Assembly: GCA_035524095.1 (NCBI GenBank)
Contig: DATKPK010000245.1
Coordinates: forward strand, 1-7,642
Reading direction: 5' to 3'
Source of the DNA: DATJUF01 sp035524095
GTDB taxonomy: Bacteria; Desulfobacterota; Binatia; Binatales; Binataceae
Length of the DNA stretch: 7,642 nt
A model generated the notes under the pieces. It saw only the letters and a program-made list of their open reading frames with translations. It did no database searches and was not told the origin of the DNA. A program made the position numbers and the translations under genes. Numbering within the stretch: the stretch's first letter is position 1; every line of letters starts with the position of its first letter. Below are positions 1-6,386 of the stretch, one piece after another.

Positions 1-971
1 CGCACCCCTTCATAGTTGGGACCGAGGGGAATGAGATTGCCCGGAAACGTGCTAACGAATAACAGACCGCATAGTCCGGTCATCACGCCGCCAATCACTA
101 GCTTATTGGTATGCGGGATCTTCCAACGGATCATGAAACCTCGAAAACGCCGGAACGTGATGGTAAATACCATCGCGATCAAACCAATTCCGAGCCCAAG
201 CAAAGCCGACCATGCGAGATCCAGCGGCGCGAAACCGACCGTGCCTACGAAACCGAAGAGTGGCTCAGCCCCTAGGAGAGTCACGAGCGTGCCGTAGGCG
301 ACCACCGAAGCAATCAGCGAAGGGAGCAGCGCCTCATGCGCAAGGTCGTCTTTGTAGGGCATCTCGAGAGCGAAAACGATACCGGTGAGGGGCGCGCGGA
401 ACACCGCTGACATGCCGGCCGCCGCACCGCACATTAACATTAGCCGCCGATCACGTGGTTCCAGCCCAAACCGTCTGAGCTTGGTCCATAGCCATGAGCC
501 GATCGCTCCGCCACCATAGATACTTGGTCCTTCGAGCGCGGCGCTGCCGCCCGATCCTACGGTGGTGACTGCAGCTAACAGCTTCCACCAAAATGAGGAA
601 ACATCAATGTCGCCTCGGTGCTCGTGATACGAGCGGATGATCTCCTCCGTCGAGTGCTCGTTAGGATCGGGTGCACGGAACTGCATAATCAGTCCCGTCA
701 GAAGGAAGCCCACAAACAGCCCCGGAACAATCGTCCAATGATGGTGCAGGTAGATCCTCAGCAGGCGCGGCCATATGAGTACCAGGATCAGGTACGTGAT
801 GCCCGATATTACTAGACCAGTCGCGATACCGACTATTGGCGCGACCAGAAGCCACTTCTGAATAGCGCGTGAATAAGTAGCGGACAGATCCTCGCGCACG
901 AGGACCGTGTATCGGCGAATCAGCGGATGATTGAAGTAGTCGGATTCAATGATGGATGACAGAAAGCTCAC
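1..971 (-). CDS. ClC-family chloride channel/transporter, 3' part beyond window
   Basis: This is a multi-pass inner-membrane anion channel or anion/proton exchanger of the ClC family. My translation gives 323 residues before the window edge, against roughly 420-600 for the family, so the C-terminal part is missing. Membrane segments are visible near residues 40-67, 80-97, 180-202, 214-234, 252-272 and 290-306. Two signatures identify the family: GGSAALEGPSIYGG at 141-154, matching the GREGP filter region with the gating glutamate at E147, and AAAGMSAVFRAPLTGI at 183-198, matching the helix containing FNAPLAG. The usual GSGIP filter motif is replaced by EHSTEEI (105-111). The residue aligned by eye with the proton glutamate (E203 of E. 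coli ClC) is M204. The start is GTG, because an in-frame TGA and TAA lie just upstream and AAAGGAG sits 9 bases before it. It is transcribed alone and probably has its own promoter in 972-1330. The family call is firm; channel versus exchanger is open. Confidence 0.93.
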   Translation of the reverse strand, partial: MSFLSSIIESDYFNHPLIRRYTVLVREDLSATYSRAIQKWLLVAPIVGIATGLVISGITYLILVLIWPRLLRIYLHHHWTIVPGLFVGFLLTGLIMQFRAPDPNEHSTEEIIRSYHEHRGDIDVSSFWWKLLAAVTTVGSGGSAALEGPSIYGGGAIGSWLWTKLRRFGLEPRDRRLMLMCGAAAGMSAVFRAPLTGIVFALEMPYKDDLAHEALLPSLIASVVAYGTLVTLLGAEPLFGFVGTVGFAPLDLAWSALLGLGIGLIAMVFTITFRRFRGFMIRWKIPHTNKLVIGGVMTGLCGLLFVSTFPGNLIPLGPNYEGV

Positions 972-980
972 CCTTTGTTA

Positions 981-987
981 CTCCTTT
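981..987 (-). promoter_or_regulatory. Ribosome binding site fixing the GTG start of the ClC gene
   Basis: On the minus strand AAAGGAG is followed by 9 bases and then GTG. The same frame is closed by stop codons within and just before this site, so no upstream start is possible and the next in-frame ATG lies deep inside the protein. Confidence 0.75.
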
Positions 988-1049
988 CAATAATTGCCGG
1001 TACGCGTTCCAGGCGGAACCAAGACGAATGAGAAGACCGTTCAACCGAG

Positions 1050-1352
1050 TTGATCACCTATGCTGAACGGCCGCGTCCGGTTCGTGCCTACCTGAAGGCA
1101 GGCCGATCTTTTAGTCAGAAGCACGCTTCGGAATTACTGCTTCACGTTGATAGGGTCGCGATGCCGTCAATCATTCTCCGCGAACCTATTGCAAAAGGAA
1201 ATTGTCATGAATCGAACAGTGGGGGCGCTTCTCAACACGCTCGCGAAGCCGAACAGGCGGCCGAACGCATCTTTCATGAATCTACGCCCTTAGCACTATC
1301 GGCTGGATTGCGACAATTGCTAAAGTCGGTAGTGGGTCAGTCGGAAAACTGA
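1050..1352 (+). CDS. Doubtful hypothetical protein, 100 codons
   Basis: An open frame with a TTG start and a TGA stop. No family is recognised. The product is polar and charged, with a helix-prone stretch HAREAEQAAERIFHES in its second half and no signal peptide or membrane segment. The start has no clear ribosome binding site and an in-frame TGA lies about 20 bases upstream. The stop codon falls inside the 3' arm of the hairpin at 1328-1361, which is an odd place for a real gene end, though a terminator can overlap a stop. A frame of this length can arise by chance in DNA of this composition. I list it only because it fills an otherwise empty interval. Confidence 0.2.
   Translation: MITYAERPRPVRAYLKAGRSFSQKHASELLLHVDRVAMPSIILREPIAKGNCHESNSGGASQHAREAEQAAERIFHESTPLALSAGLRQLLKSVVGQSEN
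1207..1293 (+). CDS. Possible 28-residue small protein
   Basis: A short ATG frame preceded by AAAAGGA about 7 bases upstream, the best plus-strand translation-start context in this interval. The product begins MNRTVGALLNTLAKPNRRPN: a short hydrophobic patch followed by basic residues, too short for a real membrane helix. It lies inside the 100-codon frame at 1050-1352 in another phase, so at most one of the two is likely real. No known small-protein family is recognised. Confidence 0.2.
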   Translation: MNRTVGALLNTLAKPNRRPNASFMNLRP

Positions 1353-1361
1353 CCCACTGCC
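1328..1361. terminator. Strong hairpin downstream of the thaumatin-like gene
   Basis: AGTGGGTCAG (1331-1340) and CTGACCCACT (1349-1358) form a perfect 10-bp stem, extended by a G-T and two G-C pairs to 1328/1361, with an 8-base loop TCGGAAAA. It lies about 50 bases past the stop of the minus-strand gene ending at 1409, so it most likely ends or stabilises that transcript. Neither strand has a clear U-tract after the stem, so it is not a textbook intrinsic terminator. It could equally serve a plus-strand transcript ending here. Confidence 0.5.
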
Positions 1362-1408
1362 AGAAAGTCAGGCTGTTGATCCCAGACCGCTGAGCAATTA
1401 CTGCCGGC

Positions 1409-3823
1409 TTATTTATGCGCTTGCAAGGCTTGCGGAGACGGTTTCAATGCGAAGCTAATAGCAGTCCACTCGCTATTCCCAATATTCGGATCCGGCGGGG
1501 TGGTATCCGAGGTGAGAGTCACAGCCTGCGGGTCGGTAACGCTGGGCTTTGCCTCAATCCGATCGCCCATCAGATGCGCGTAGTAAGACCCTACCGTCGG
1601 GCCGCCGGCTATTTTGAGCGCTCCGGTCTCATCAATTCCGACACCGCTAACGGTGCTCTGAGGGATACCGAAGACCAATCCTTCCGCATTACCAGCGCCA
1701 TAGACACTTATCACCTGAGCAAACGGGGTTTGCGTTGTGATCGGCGGTGCCGTCGCAGTCGCACCCACGCCCTGATCGACCGCCGCAGTCGCATCGAAAG
1801 GATTGGAAAGACTTACGCCGCGCCATGCGGTCATTCCGCCCGATGGCGAGGCCGCTTGGTTCCAACTCCAAACGTATGTGGCGGGCTCTAGACTCGGTGA
1901 CGTTACGAAATGATACCACACCACAGTTTGATCACCTGAACCTTCGGTCGCGCTCGCGCCAGGAACTTGCGTCCATCCAGTTGGCACGGTGGGGCTTCCC
2001 GCGGCCGAATTAAAGGTGATCGACGCAAGCATCATGTCTTTTGCGTTGAGGAGGCTTGGCGGAATTATTGACAATTGCAGGCTCGTGCCTTCCGCGTTGA
2101 AGTTGGGCCGCATTCCTATTTGCTTCACCCGTGCAGGTGAATTCCATTTGCAGATGACCGCATTGTCTCCTGCCCCAGTCGGGTCGAGGTCGCAACCCCA
2201 ATTCGTCGGCGCCGGCTCGGCAAGACCGAAAAGCGCTCCGTAATTGATCACATTGCTGCAGTTTATCTGCGCTTGCTTGAGGCCATATACACTCTGAGCA
2301 CCAGGGAGATCCGAGCACGACGGAATTGAGCTGAGTGGCGAAACCTCGGTGGTGCCATTGCCGCCAGGCTCAAAGATCACGCGATATGCAGGCGAATCAC
2401 CGCCGTAAACCTGAGGATCGTTGGGCCACGTGTACGCTTTGGGCATTACCTTGTGCAGGGTATCGTCGCCGATACAGGCGCTCGAATCGCTGCTTACGTC
2501 ACTGCAAAGCCCCAAAGGCGGCTGCGTCGACCAATATTGTTGATTCGGAGTTATCGTCGTATCCGTATAACCATATTGATAGGTGACGTATGGGCAACTC
2601 GGATTTGCCGTTCCATCGGCAAGTGGAGCGCAATCCGTCGTACTCTGGACGAATGCACGGCCCGAACACTTGAAATCGCCTGATGAATCCGACTCGGGAC
2701 CTGAATTATTCCAGCATGACGCGTTAGACGTGCAATCGCTGTCGGTCTTGCAAGTTTGTCCGTAGCTGCCTTGCAAACAAAACGTCGTCCAGTAGAAGCA
2801 ATCTGAACCAGGAGTGGCAGTACATCCCTGGGCTGGCGGTTGCGGAAACTCATATCTCCCGCAATTGGAAAAACAAGCTACCGCGCTATTGTCTACGTTC
2901 CCCTTATTGTTTATCGGTTGGCCTGCTTTATTTACATATACAAACCCGTAGGGGTCGTTCGCGACGCCGCTGTCGACAGTAAGCATCGAGCGCGTGAGCT
3001 GGAAAGAACCCGGGCAACTCGTTCGCACGTCTTGGCCGTGATCCGTCAGCGGGTACTGCTGGGCTAGCCACTGGATGTCATGCGGACCCTTCGTAGGGTC
3101 CTGATTGTCGGAAGGATCGTGCAGGCTGCCTCCCACGGGCTCGATGTCCATGTTGAGGTTCACGCCATCAACTGCACTGATATCAGGTGAATCCTTGAGA
3201 AAGTTTGCTGGCGGATTCTGGTTATCCGAAACCGGCTGAGCGAAAGTCCATTCGGAAACTGTAGTGCCACCGACGCCCGAGAGGCGCGCCGCACTGCAAT
3301 CGTATCTTCCGGCGCAGCCCCCAGTTTCGCATTGGGCCTTGTCGAAACCGAGATCATAACGACAGCCCGTCCGCGCCCAGAATCGCGGACCGATAATCCC
3401 TTGGCATTGCCCGTGCGCATTCGCCGGGCACTGCGTATCCTCCCATGTGAGCGGAATATCTATCGTCAGGACGTTCTGATTGTTTGAGGAGCCGGCCTTC
3501 TTGATTACCCAGCTTCCGGACTCAGGGAGCACAGGTACCGGCTGGCCGCCTTTCTGTTGGGCAGCATTGGCCGCGGCAAGCAAGTTTTGATTCGAGCAGT
3601 TGACGAGCTGAACTACCCGATGGAGGCCCGGTTGCACTTGAGGTGTCGGCACTTTCGCGAGGCACGCATCCACCTGTGATTTGATTTTGTCCGGAGACGC
3701 TACCAAATGCGCGCTCTGCGCATTTGCATTAAAGGTCCGGAAAAATAGGCCGAGAATCATGAGCGCGGCGATGAAGAACCCTGATCTCGTCCGGTGAACC
3801 GTAATCTTGGGGTGGATTCGCAT
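1409..3823 (-). CDS. Secreted thaumatin-like protein with Cys-rich insert and C-terminal beta domain
   Basis: An exported protein of 804 residues. Residues 1-36 are a Sec signal peptide: basic start, hydrophobic core FFIAALMILGLFF, and ANAQ-type cleavage near 34-37. A thaumatin-like domain follows: FWARTGC at 148-154, the signature-like run C165-ETGG-C170 to C176, SEWTF at 190-194, SPDISAVDGVNLNM at 212-225, and its closing strand MPKAYTWPNDP to YRVIFEP at 460-486. Plant thaumatin-like proteins have about 200 residues; here the domain is stretched by inserts, including a Cys-rich block at 317-450 with TCKTDSDC. All 26 cysteines lie at or before residue 558. Residues 564-795 form a Cys-free, Ser/Thr/Gly-rich beta domain. 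E191 and D214/D219 match acidic-cleft positions of glucan-binding thaumatin-like proteins, so beta-glucan binding or cleavage is possible but inferred. The ATG start has AGGA 10 bases upstream. It is transcribed alone, and a hairpin follows at 1328-1361. Confidence 0.85.
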   Translation of the reverse strand: MRIHPKITVHRTRSGFFIAALMILGLFFRTFNANAQSAHLVASPDKIKSQVDACLAKVPTPQVQPGLHRVVQLVNCSNQNLLAAANAAQQKGGQPVPVLPESGSWVIKKAGSSNNQNVLTIDIPLTWEDTQCPANAHGQCQGIIGPRFWARTGCRYDLGFDKAQCETGGCAGRYDCSAARLSGVGGTTVSEWTFAQPVSDNQNPPANFLKDSPDISAVDGVNLNMDIEPVGGSLHDPSDNQDPTKGPHDIQWLAQQYPLTDHGQDVRTSCPGSFQLTRSMLTVDSGVANDPYGFVYVNKAGQPINNKGNVDNSAVACFSNCGRYEFPQPPAQGCTATPGSDCFYWTTFCLQGSYGQTCKTDSDCTSNASCWNNSGPESDSSGDFKCSGRAFVQSTTDCAPLADGTANPSCPYVTYQYGYTDTTITPNQQYWSTQPPLGLCSDVSSDSSACIGDDTLHKVMPKAYTWPNDPQVYGGDSPAYRVIFEPGGNGTTEVSPLSSIPSCSDLPGAQSVYGLKQAQINCSNVINYGALFGLAEPAPTNWGCDLDPTGAGDNAVICKWNSPARVKQIGMRPNFNAEGTSLQLSIIPPSLLNAKDMMLASITFNSAAGSPTVPTGWTQVPGASATEGSGDQTVVWYHFVTSPSLEPATYVWSWNQAASPSGGMTAWRGVSLSNPFDATAAVDQGVGATATAPPITTQTPFAQVISVYGAGNAEGLVFGIPQSTVSGVGIDETGALKIAGGPTVGSYYAHLMGDRIEAKPSVTDPQAVTLTSDTTPPDPNIGNSEWTAISFALKPSPQALQAHK

Positions 3824-3922
3824 GTTAGGCGTTCCTGAGTCAGCAGATTTTCGCTGGATGTTGCAAAATTCCCATCAAGGTCGCAATTAAGCAAAAATTT
3901 AGCCGAAGCTCAACTTTTCAGC

Positions 3923-3950
3923 GTTTTAATTTCTTAACATGACCTTACAA
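3923..3950 (-). promoter_or_regulatory. Candidate promoter of the thaumatin-like gene
   Basis: On the minus strand TTGTAA (-35, 4 of 6 to consensus) is followed by 16 bases and TAAAAC (-10, 4 of 6), inside the most AT-rich stretch of the window. Transcription would start about 90 bases before the ATG at 3823. The hexamers are only moderate, so this is a best guess. Confidence 0.3.
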
Positions 3951-4200
3951 ACATCGAAAATGGCTTAATTTATCACGATTCGCTCAAAGGTTCCGAGGGC
4001 CAGCCGATCCGACCAGCCAACCGCAGATGCTATCGTTAGTATTGTGAGGGTCGCCTCGATCTTCCCTCGCGCCGTGATCGGTGGCATGAAAACCCTCAAC
4101 GATGACCTCTCCTGATTCGAACGAACCCGTTGAGCATTACGAGAATCCGCTTTCCACTCCCGACTCGCACTCGCCGCTTGTAATCTCTCACCCATCCGGC

Positions 4201-4228
4201 TTATTCACATCCATCGATAACGTATAAG
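4201..4228 (+). promoter_or_regulatory. Candidate promoter of the aldolase gene
   Basis: TATAAG at 4223-4228 is a good -10 box (5 of 6). The best -35 at the right spacing is TTATTC at 4201-4206, which is poor, so the promoter may need an activator. The 8-bp palindrome GAGTACTC at 4231-4238 sits over the expected start of transcription and could be an operator half-site or chance. The leader to the ATG would be about 50 bases. Confidence 0.35.
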
Positions 4229-4285
4229 CGGAGTACTCTGAACCGCCGCCGCTCAGGCCAAGTCTGACTCCGCCGGAGGCGATCC

Positions 4286-5074
4286 ATGCGCATTAACCAA
4301 CTACGCTCAAAGTTGAAGGCAGGCGAAGCGGTGCTCGGCACCCTGATGTGGGGTACGCACGGCCGTGGCGTCATCCACACGCTCGCTCAGGCCGGCATGG
4401 ATTTCGTCTGGATCTGCATGGAGCACTCCGACTATAGCCTCGATACCGTCACCGACATGGTCGCGCACGCCCATGCCGCTGGCATCTCGCCTATCGTTCG
4501 CATCCCCGACCTTCAGTACGAATGGGTCACGCGTCTCCTCGATAGCGGATGCCAAAGCCTGATCCTGCCCCACGCCCGCACCGGCAACGAAGTTCGCCGC
4601 TTCATCGAATTCGCTAAGTATCATCCTCAAGGCCGACGCGGGATGGCTATCTACCTGGGCGCAAGCACTAACTACGAAGACGTTGCGCCTGCCGACGCGA
4701 TGGCGCACGCGAACGCCAATACCCTCCTCGGCGTCCTCATCGAAACCCGCGAGGCCGTCGAGAATCTTGAAGACATTCTCATCCCCGGAATCGATCTCGC
4801 TCTGGTCGGTCATCAGGATTTGGCGCAAAGTCTTGGCGTTCCCGGTGACTATCGCAATCCGCTGGTACGCGCCGCCAACGATAAAGTTCGCCAACTATGC
4901 AAGGAACGCGGCATCGCGACCGCTGGCGCTGTTGACCGCCCCGAGAATATGGCGTCAGTGATTGAGGGTGGTGCTCAATTCCTTCTCTACGGCACCGACT
5001 TGATCCTTCTCCGCCGCGAAGCCTCCCGCGCCACATCCGCCCTCACTGACTATCGCAAGACAAAGCAGTCGTGA
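4286..5074 (+). CDS. HpcH/HpaI-family metal-dependent pyruvate aldolase
   Basis: A 262-residue cytoplasmic class II aldolase of the HpcH/HpaI type, the full usual length (about 250-270). Such enzymes cleave or form 4-hydroxy-2-oxo acids, releasing pyruvate and an aldehyde; known members act on 4-hydroxy-2-oxoheptanedioate (HpaI) and 2-keto-3-deoxy-rhamnonate (YfaU). The TIM-barrel motifs appear in order: DFVWICMEH with the catalytic-type H47; PIVRIP with R72, which binds pyruvate in HpaI; GCQSLILPHA at 88-97; LIETREA with metal ligand E153; and LVGHQDLAQSLG with metal ligand D178. All key residues are present, so it should be active, but the substrate cannot be read from the sequence. The ATG start is preceded by GGAGG at 6-7 bases. 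It stands alone, with a terminator at 5131-5167, so no pathway partner helps identify the substrate. Confidence 0.9.
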   Translation: MRINQLRSKLKAGEAVLGTLMWGTHGRGVIHTLAQAGMDFVWICMEHSDYSLDTVTDMVAHAHAAGISPIVRIPDLQYEWVTRLLDSGCQSLILPHARTGNEVRRFIEFAKYHPQGRRGMAIYLGASTNYEDVAPADAMAHANANTLLGVLIETREAVENLEDILIPGIDLALVGHQDLAQSLGVPGDYRNPLVRAANDKVRQLCKERGIATAGAVDRPENMASVIEGGAQFLLYGTDLILLRREASRATSALTDYRKTKQS

Positions 5075-5130
5075 TGGACCAAAAACCTGGCTGAAGCCCG
5101 CTTAGCGGCACGCACTGGCGAAAACTGACA

Positions 5131-5167
5131 GCCGGGACCCTTCGCAGCATCCCGGCCGTTATTGTTA
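5131..5167 (+). terminator. Intrinsic terminator of the aldolase gene
   Basis: GCCGGGA (5131-5137) pairs with TCCCGGC (5150-5156) around a 12-base loop and is followed by CGTTATTGTTA, a T-rich though interrupted tail. It lies about 55 bases after the aldolase stop, as expected for rho-independent termination. Confidence 0.6.
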
Positions 5168-5240
5168 CGCGAACTCTTTGGTTGGATTGCCTGTCACGCA
5201 GTAACCAGGGACAACTTTGCAAGCGCCGTTTCGTTGCTCA

Positions 5241-5276
5241 GGATGAGAGCGCATCCCCGTGCTTGCGCTCTCATCT
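5241..5276 (-). terminator. Hairpin terminator of the small secreted protein gene
   Basis: GATGAGAGCGCA (5242-5253) and TGCGCTCTCATC (5264-5275) form a perfect 12-bp stem, with an added G-T pair outside and a 10-base loop. It starts 15 bases after the stop of the minus-strand gene ending at 5291. No U-tract follows on either strand, so it may act with Rho or protect the mRNA end. Together with 5131-5167 it separates two converging transcripts. Confidence 0.55.
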
Positions 5277-5290
5277 GCCAGCATCGCCCT

Positions 5291-5890
5291 CTAGTACTTA
5301 TACTTTTTGACGATCGTAACCGGGAAAGTTTCAGAAACTTCCTGGCCGCCCACGAACGGCGGCGTGGCCTGACTGCCCACTGTGATCGTTGCCGTGACGA
5401 GGGCATTAATAGTCGGATTCAGCGGAGTGAAGGTGTAGGCGACACTTTGATCGCTGTGGCAGAAGAAATCGCCACTATACAGGAAGGTCGCTACACCGCC
5501 TCGATCGAAAGGGTTGGTGCCAGTATTCCCTCTGCTGTCGGTGAGGTTCAGACTGAAGTCGTTCGTACTATTATACGTCAGCGTGATCGAGCCGTTGTCA
5601 CCGCAAAACGGTAAGGGTCCCGTGTTAGGCTGCATCAAGGTCACGGTGAATGTGGCCGGCGTGCCGACGGGCAGCGTCGTCACGGGTGCGTTGATCGCGC
5701 TATTAAAGCCCCATCCTCCGGAACCGTCCGGGGGCGGGGCGTCGATGCACAGAGATTCCGTGCAAGAACTCCATGCCTCGTTGTCTACTCCAGGCAGTGA
5801 GACAGCGCTACCGGCGAACGCGGCCGTTGCGAAGCTCAATCCCAGAATTGTCACTCCAATGACCACGCGGCGAATTCCTGTGTAATTCAT
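5291..5890 (-). CDS. Small secreted protein of unknown function, four cysteines
   Basis: A 199-residue protein that I do not assign to a named family. Residues 1-26 form a clear Sec signal peptide: IRR near the start, hydrophobic core VVIGVTILGLSFATAAF, and an AFA|G cleavage site near 26. The mature part is rich in Thr, Ser, Asn, Gly and Pro, with alternating strands such as ATFTVTLMQ (79-87), SITLTYNST (101-109) and ALVTATITVG (163-172). This suggests an immunoglobulin-like beta sandwich of about 170 residues. Cys 43, 48, 96 and 144 could form two disulfides, which fits an extracytoplasmic location. It ends with the basic tail KKYKY and has no sorting signal or membrane anchor. The start at 5890 is chosen because GGGAGGAG lies directly before it and the signal peptide begins there; an in-frame ATG at 5959 would add 23 residues that spoil the signal peptide. 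It appears monocistronic. Real gene likely; function unknown. Confidence 0.75.
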   Translation of the reverse strand: MNYTGIRRVVIGVTILGLSFATAAFAGSAVSLPGVDNEAWSSCTESLCIDAPPPDGSGGWGFNSAINAPVTTLPVGTPATFTVTLMQPNTGPLPFCGDNGSITLTYNSTNDFSLNLTDSRGNTGTNPFDRGGVATFLYSGDFFCHSDQSVAYTFTPLNPTINALVTATITVGSQATPPFVGGQEVSETFPVTIVKKYKY

Positions 5891-5892
5891 TT

Positions 5893-5900
5893 CTCCTCCC
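5893..5900 (-). promoter_or_regulatory. Ribosome binding site deciding the start at 5890
   Basis: On the minus strand GGGAGGAG precedes AA and the ATG at 5890, one of the strongest Shine-Dalgarno matches in the window. It settles the choice over the longer frame that begins at 5959. Confidence 0.8.
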
Positions 5901-6024
5901 GTTGTTCCTGTTTCAAACCAGCGCCGAAAAATGCGTACCTTGAAATCGCAGTCACTCATCCAACGACGCTTCCCGCCACACGCACGTAGATTCGAGCGTG
6001 CCTTCTACTCCTCTGACTGGTTTC

Positions 6025-6070
6025 GTGCCTGGCGGGCGGCGACCGCTCCCGCAATCGGCACAAGCTTTTT
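6025..6070 (+). terminator. Orphan terminator-like hairpin with T-tail
   Basis: The plus strand can fold as GTGCC/GGCAC (6025-6029 with 6057-6061), GCGGG/CCCGC (6032-6036 with 6048-6052, via one internal loop; g6032 to c6052) and CGG/CCG (6037-6039 with 6043-6045) around the triloop CGA. AAGC and five T residues (6066-6070) follow. That is intrinsic-terminator form on the plus strand, but no plus-strand gene lies upstream within the gap. On the minus strand it would sit in the leader of the gene starting at 5890. Confidence 0.35.
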
Positions 6071-6386
6071 GCCACGGTTCCTGACCGCTTCGCTTTAGCT
6101 ACGGTTAGTTTCTAGCGACGGCATAACTATCGAGGCTCAATAAAGCATAACTGGGTTGTTAAATGCCACTAAAGAATAAATATCGGTGAGACAAACAGAT
6201 ATTGTATGTCTACAGGATGTCCAAGACGTGCGTAAGCTAGCAAAATGTACCTTAAGCTGTCCGATTAGGCGCAAGCCTCAGGTAGCTCGCACGGACGCCA
6301 TGCGAACACGAGATAATGTCGAGAAATTTGTTTGGTCTTTCCCGGACTAGTTACACGGACGGATCGTTGCCGCTCCAAGCACTGCG

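Larger units (their letters stand above)
972..1408. other. Gene-poor interval between ClC and thaumatin-like genes
   Basis: This interval of about 440 bases separates two genes read in the same direction. It should hold the ClC promoter, but I see no pair of -35/-10 hexamers good enough to name. It also contains two weak, overlapping plus-strand reading frames (1050-1352 and 1207-1293) and a strong hairpin (1328-1361). No RNA gene or mobile element is visible. Confidence 0.6.
3824..4285. other. Divergent intergenic region with AT-rich block
   Basis: About 460 bases separate the minus-strand thaumatin-like gene from the plus-strand aldolase gene. Positions 3840-3975 are clearly AT-rich and hold the candidate promoter of the thaumatin-like gene; 4200-4238 holds the candidate aldolase promoter. 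A 76-codon minus-strand frame at 3965-4195 has no good ribosome binding site and no recognisable product, so I do not call it a gene. Confidence 0.6.

Noticed and set aside
16..855. Small frames over the ClC gene on both strands
   Set aside because: The ClC frame is open from 971 to the window edge with family motifs; the others have no domain support.
1415..3420. Several 60-158 codon frames overlapping the thaumatin-like gene on both strands
   Set aside because: All are shadows in other frames of a long gene with a signal peptide and domain motifs; the products are arginine-rich and without domains.
3965..4195. A 76-codon minus-strand frame upstream of the thaumatin-like gene
   Set aside because: No good ribosome binding site, no recognisable product, and it occupies the expected promoter zone.
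4307..4894. A 195-codon open frame antisense to the aldolase gene
   Set aside because: It is fully covered by a gene with all family motifs on the other strand; its product shows no recognisable domain and mirrors the codon pattern of the aldolase.
5162..5614. A 150-codon plus-strand frame overlapping the small secreted protein gene
   Set aside because: It runs through both arms of the hairpin at 5241-5276 and is antisense to a gene with a clear signal peptide and ribosome binding site; the product is arginine-rich and unlike any family.
5891..5959. Longer N-terminus for the small secreted protein starting at 5959
   Set aside because: The extension would place 23 polar residues before the signal peptide and ignores the strong ribosome binding site just before 5890.
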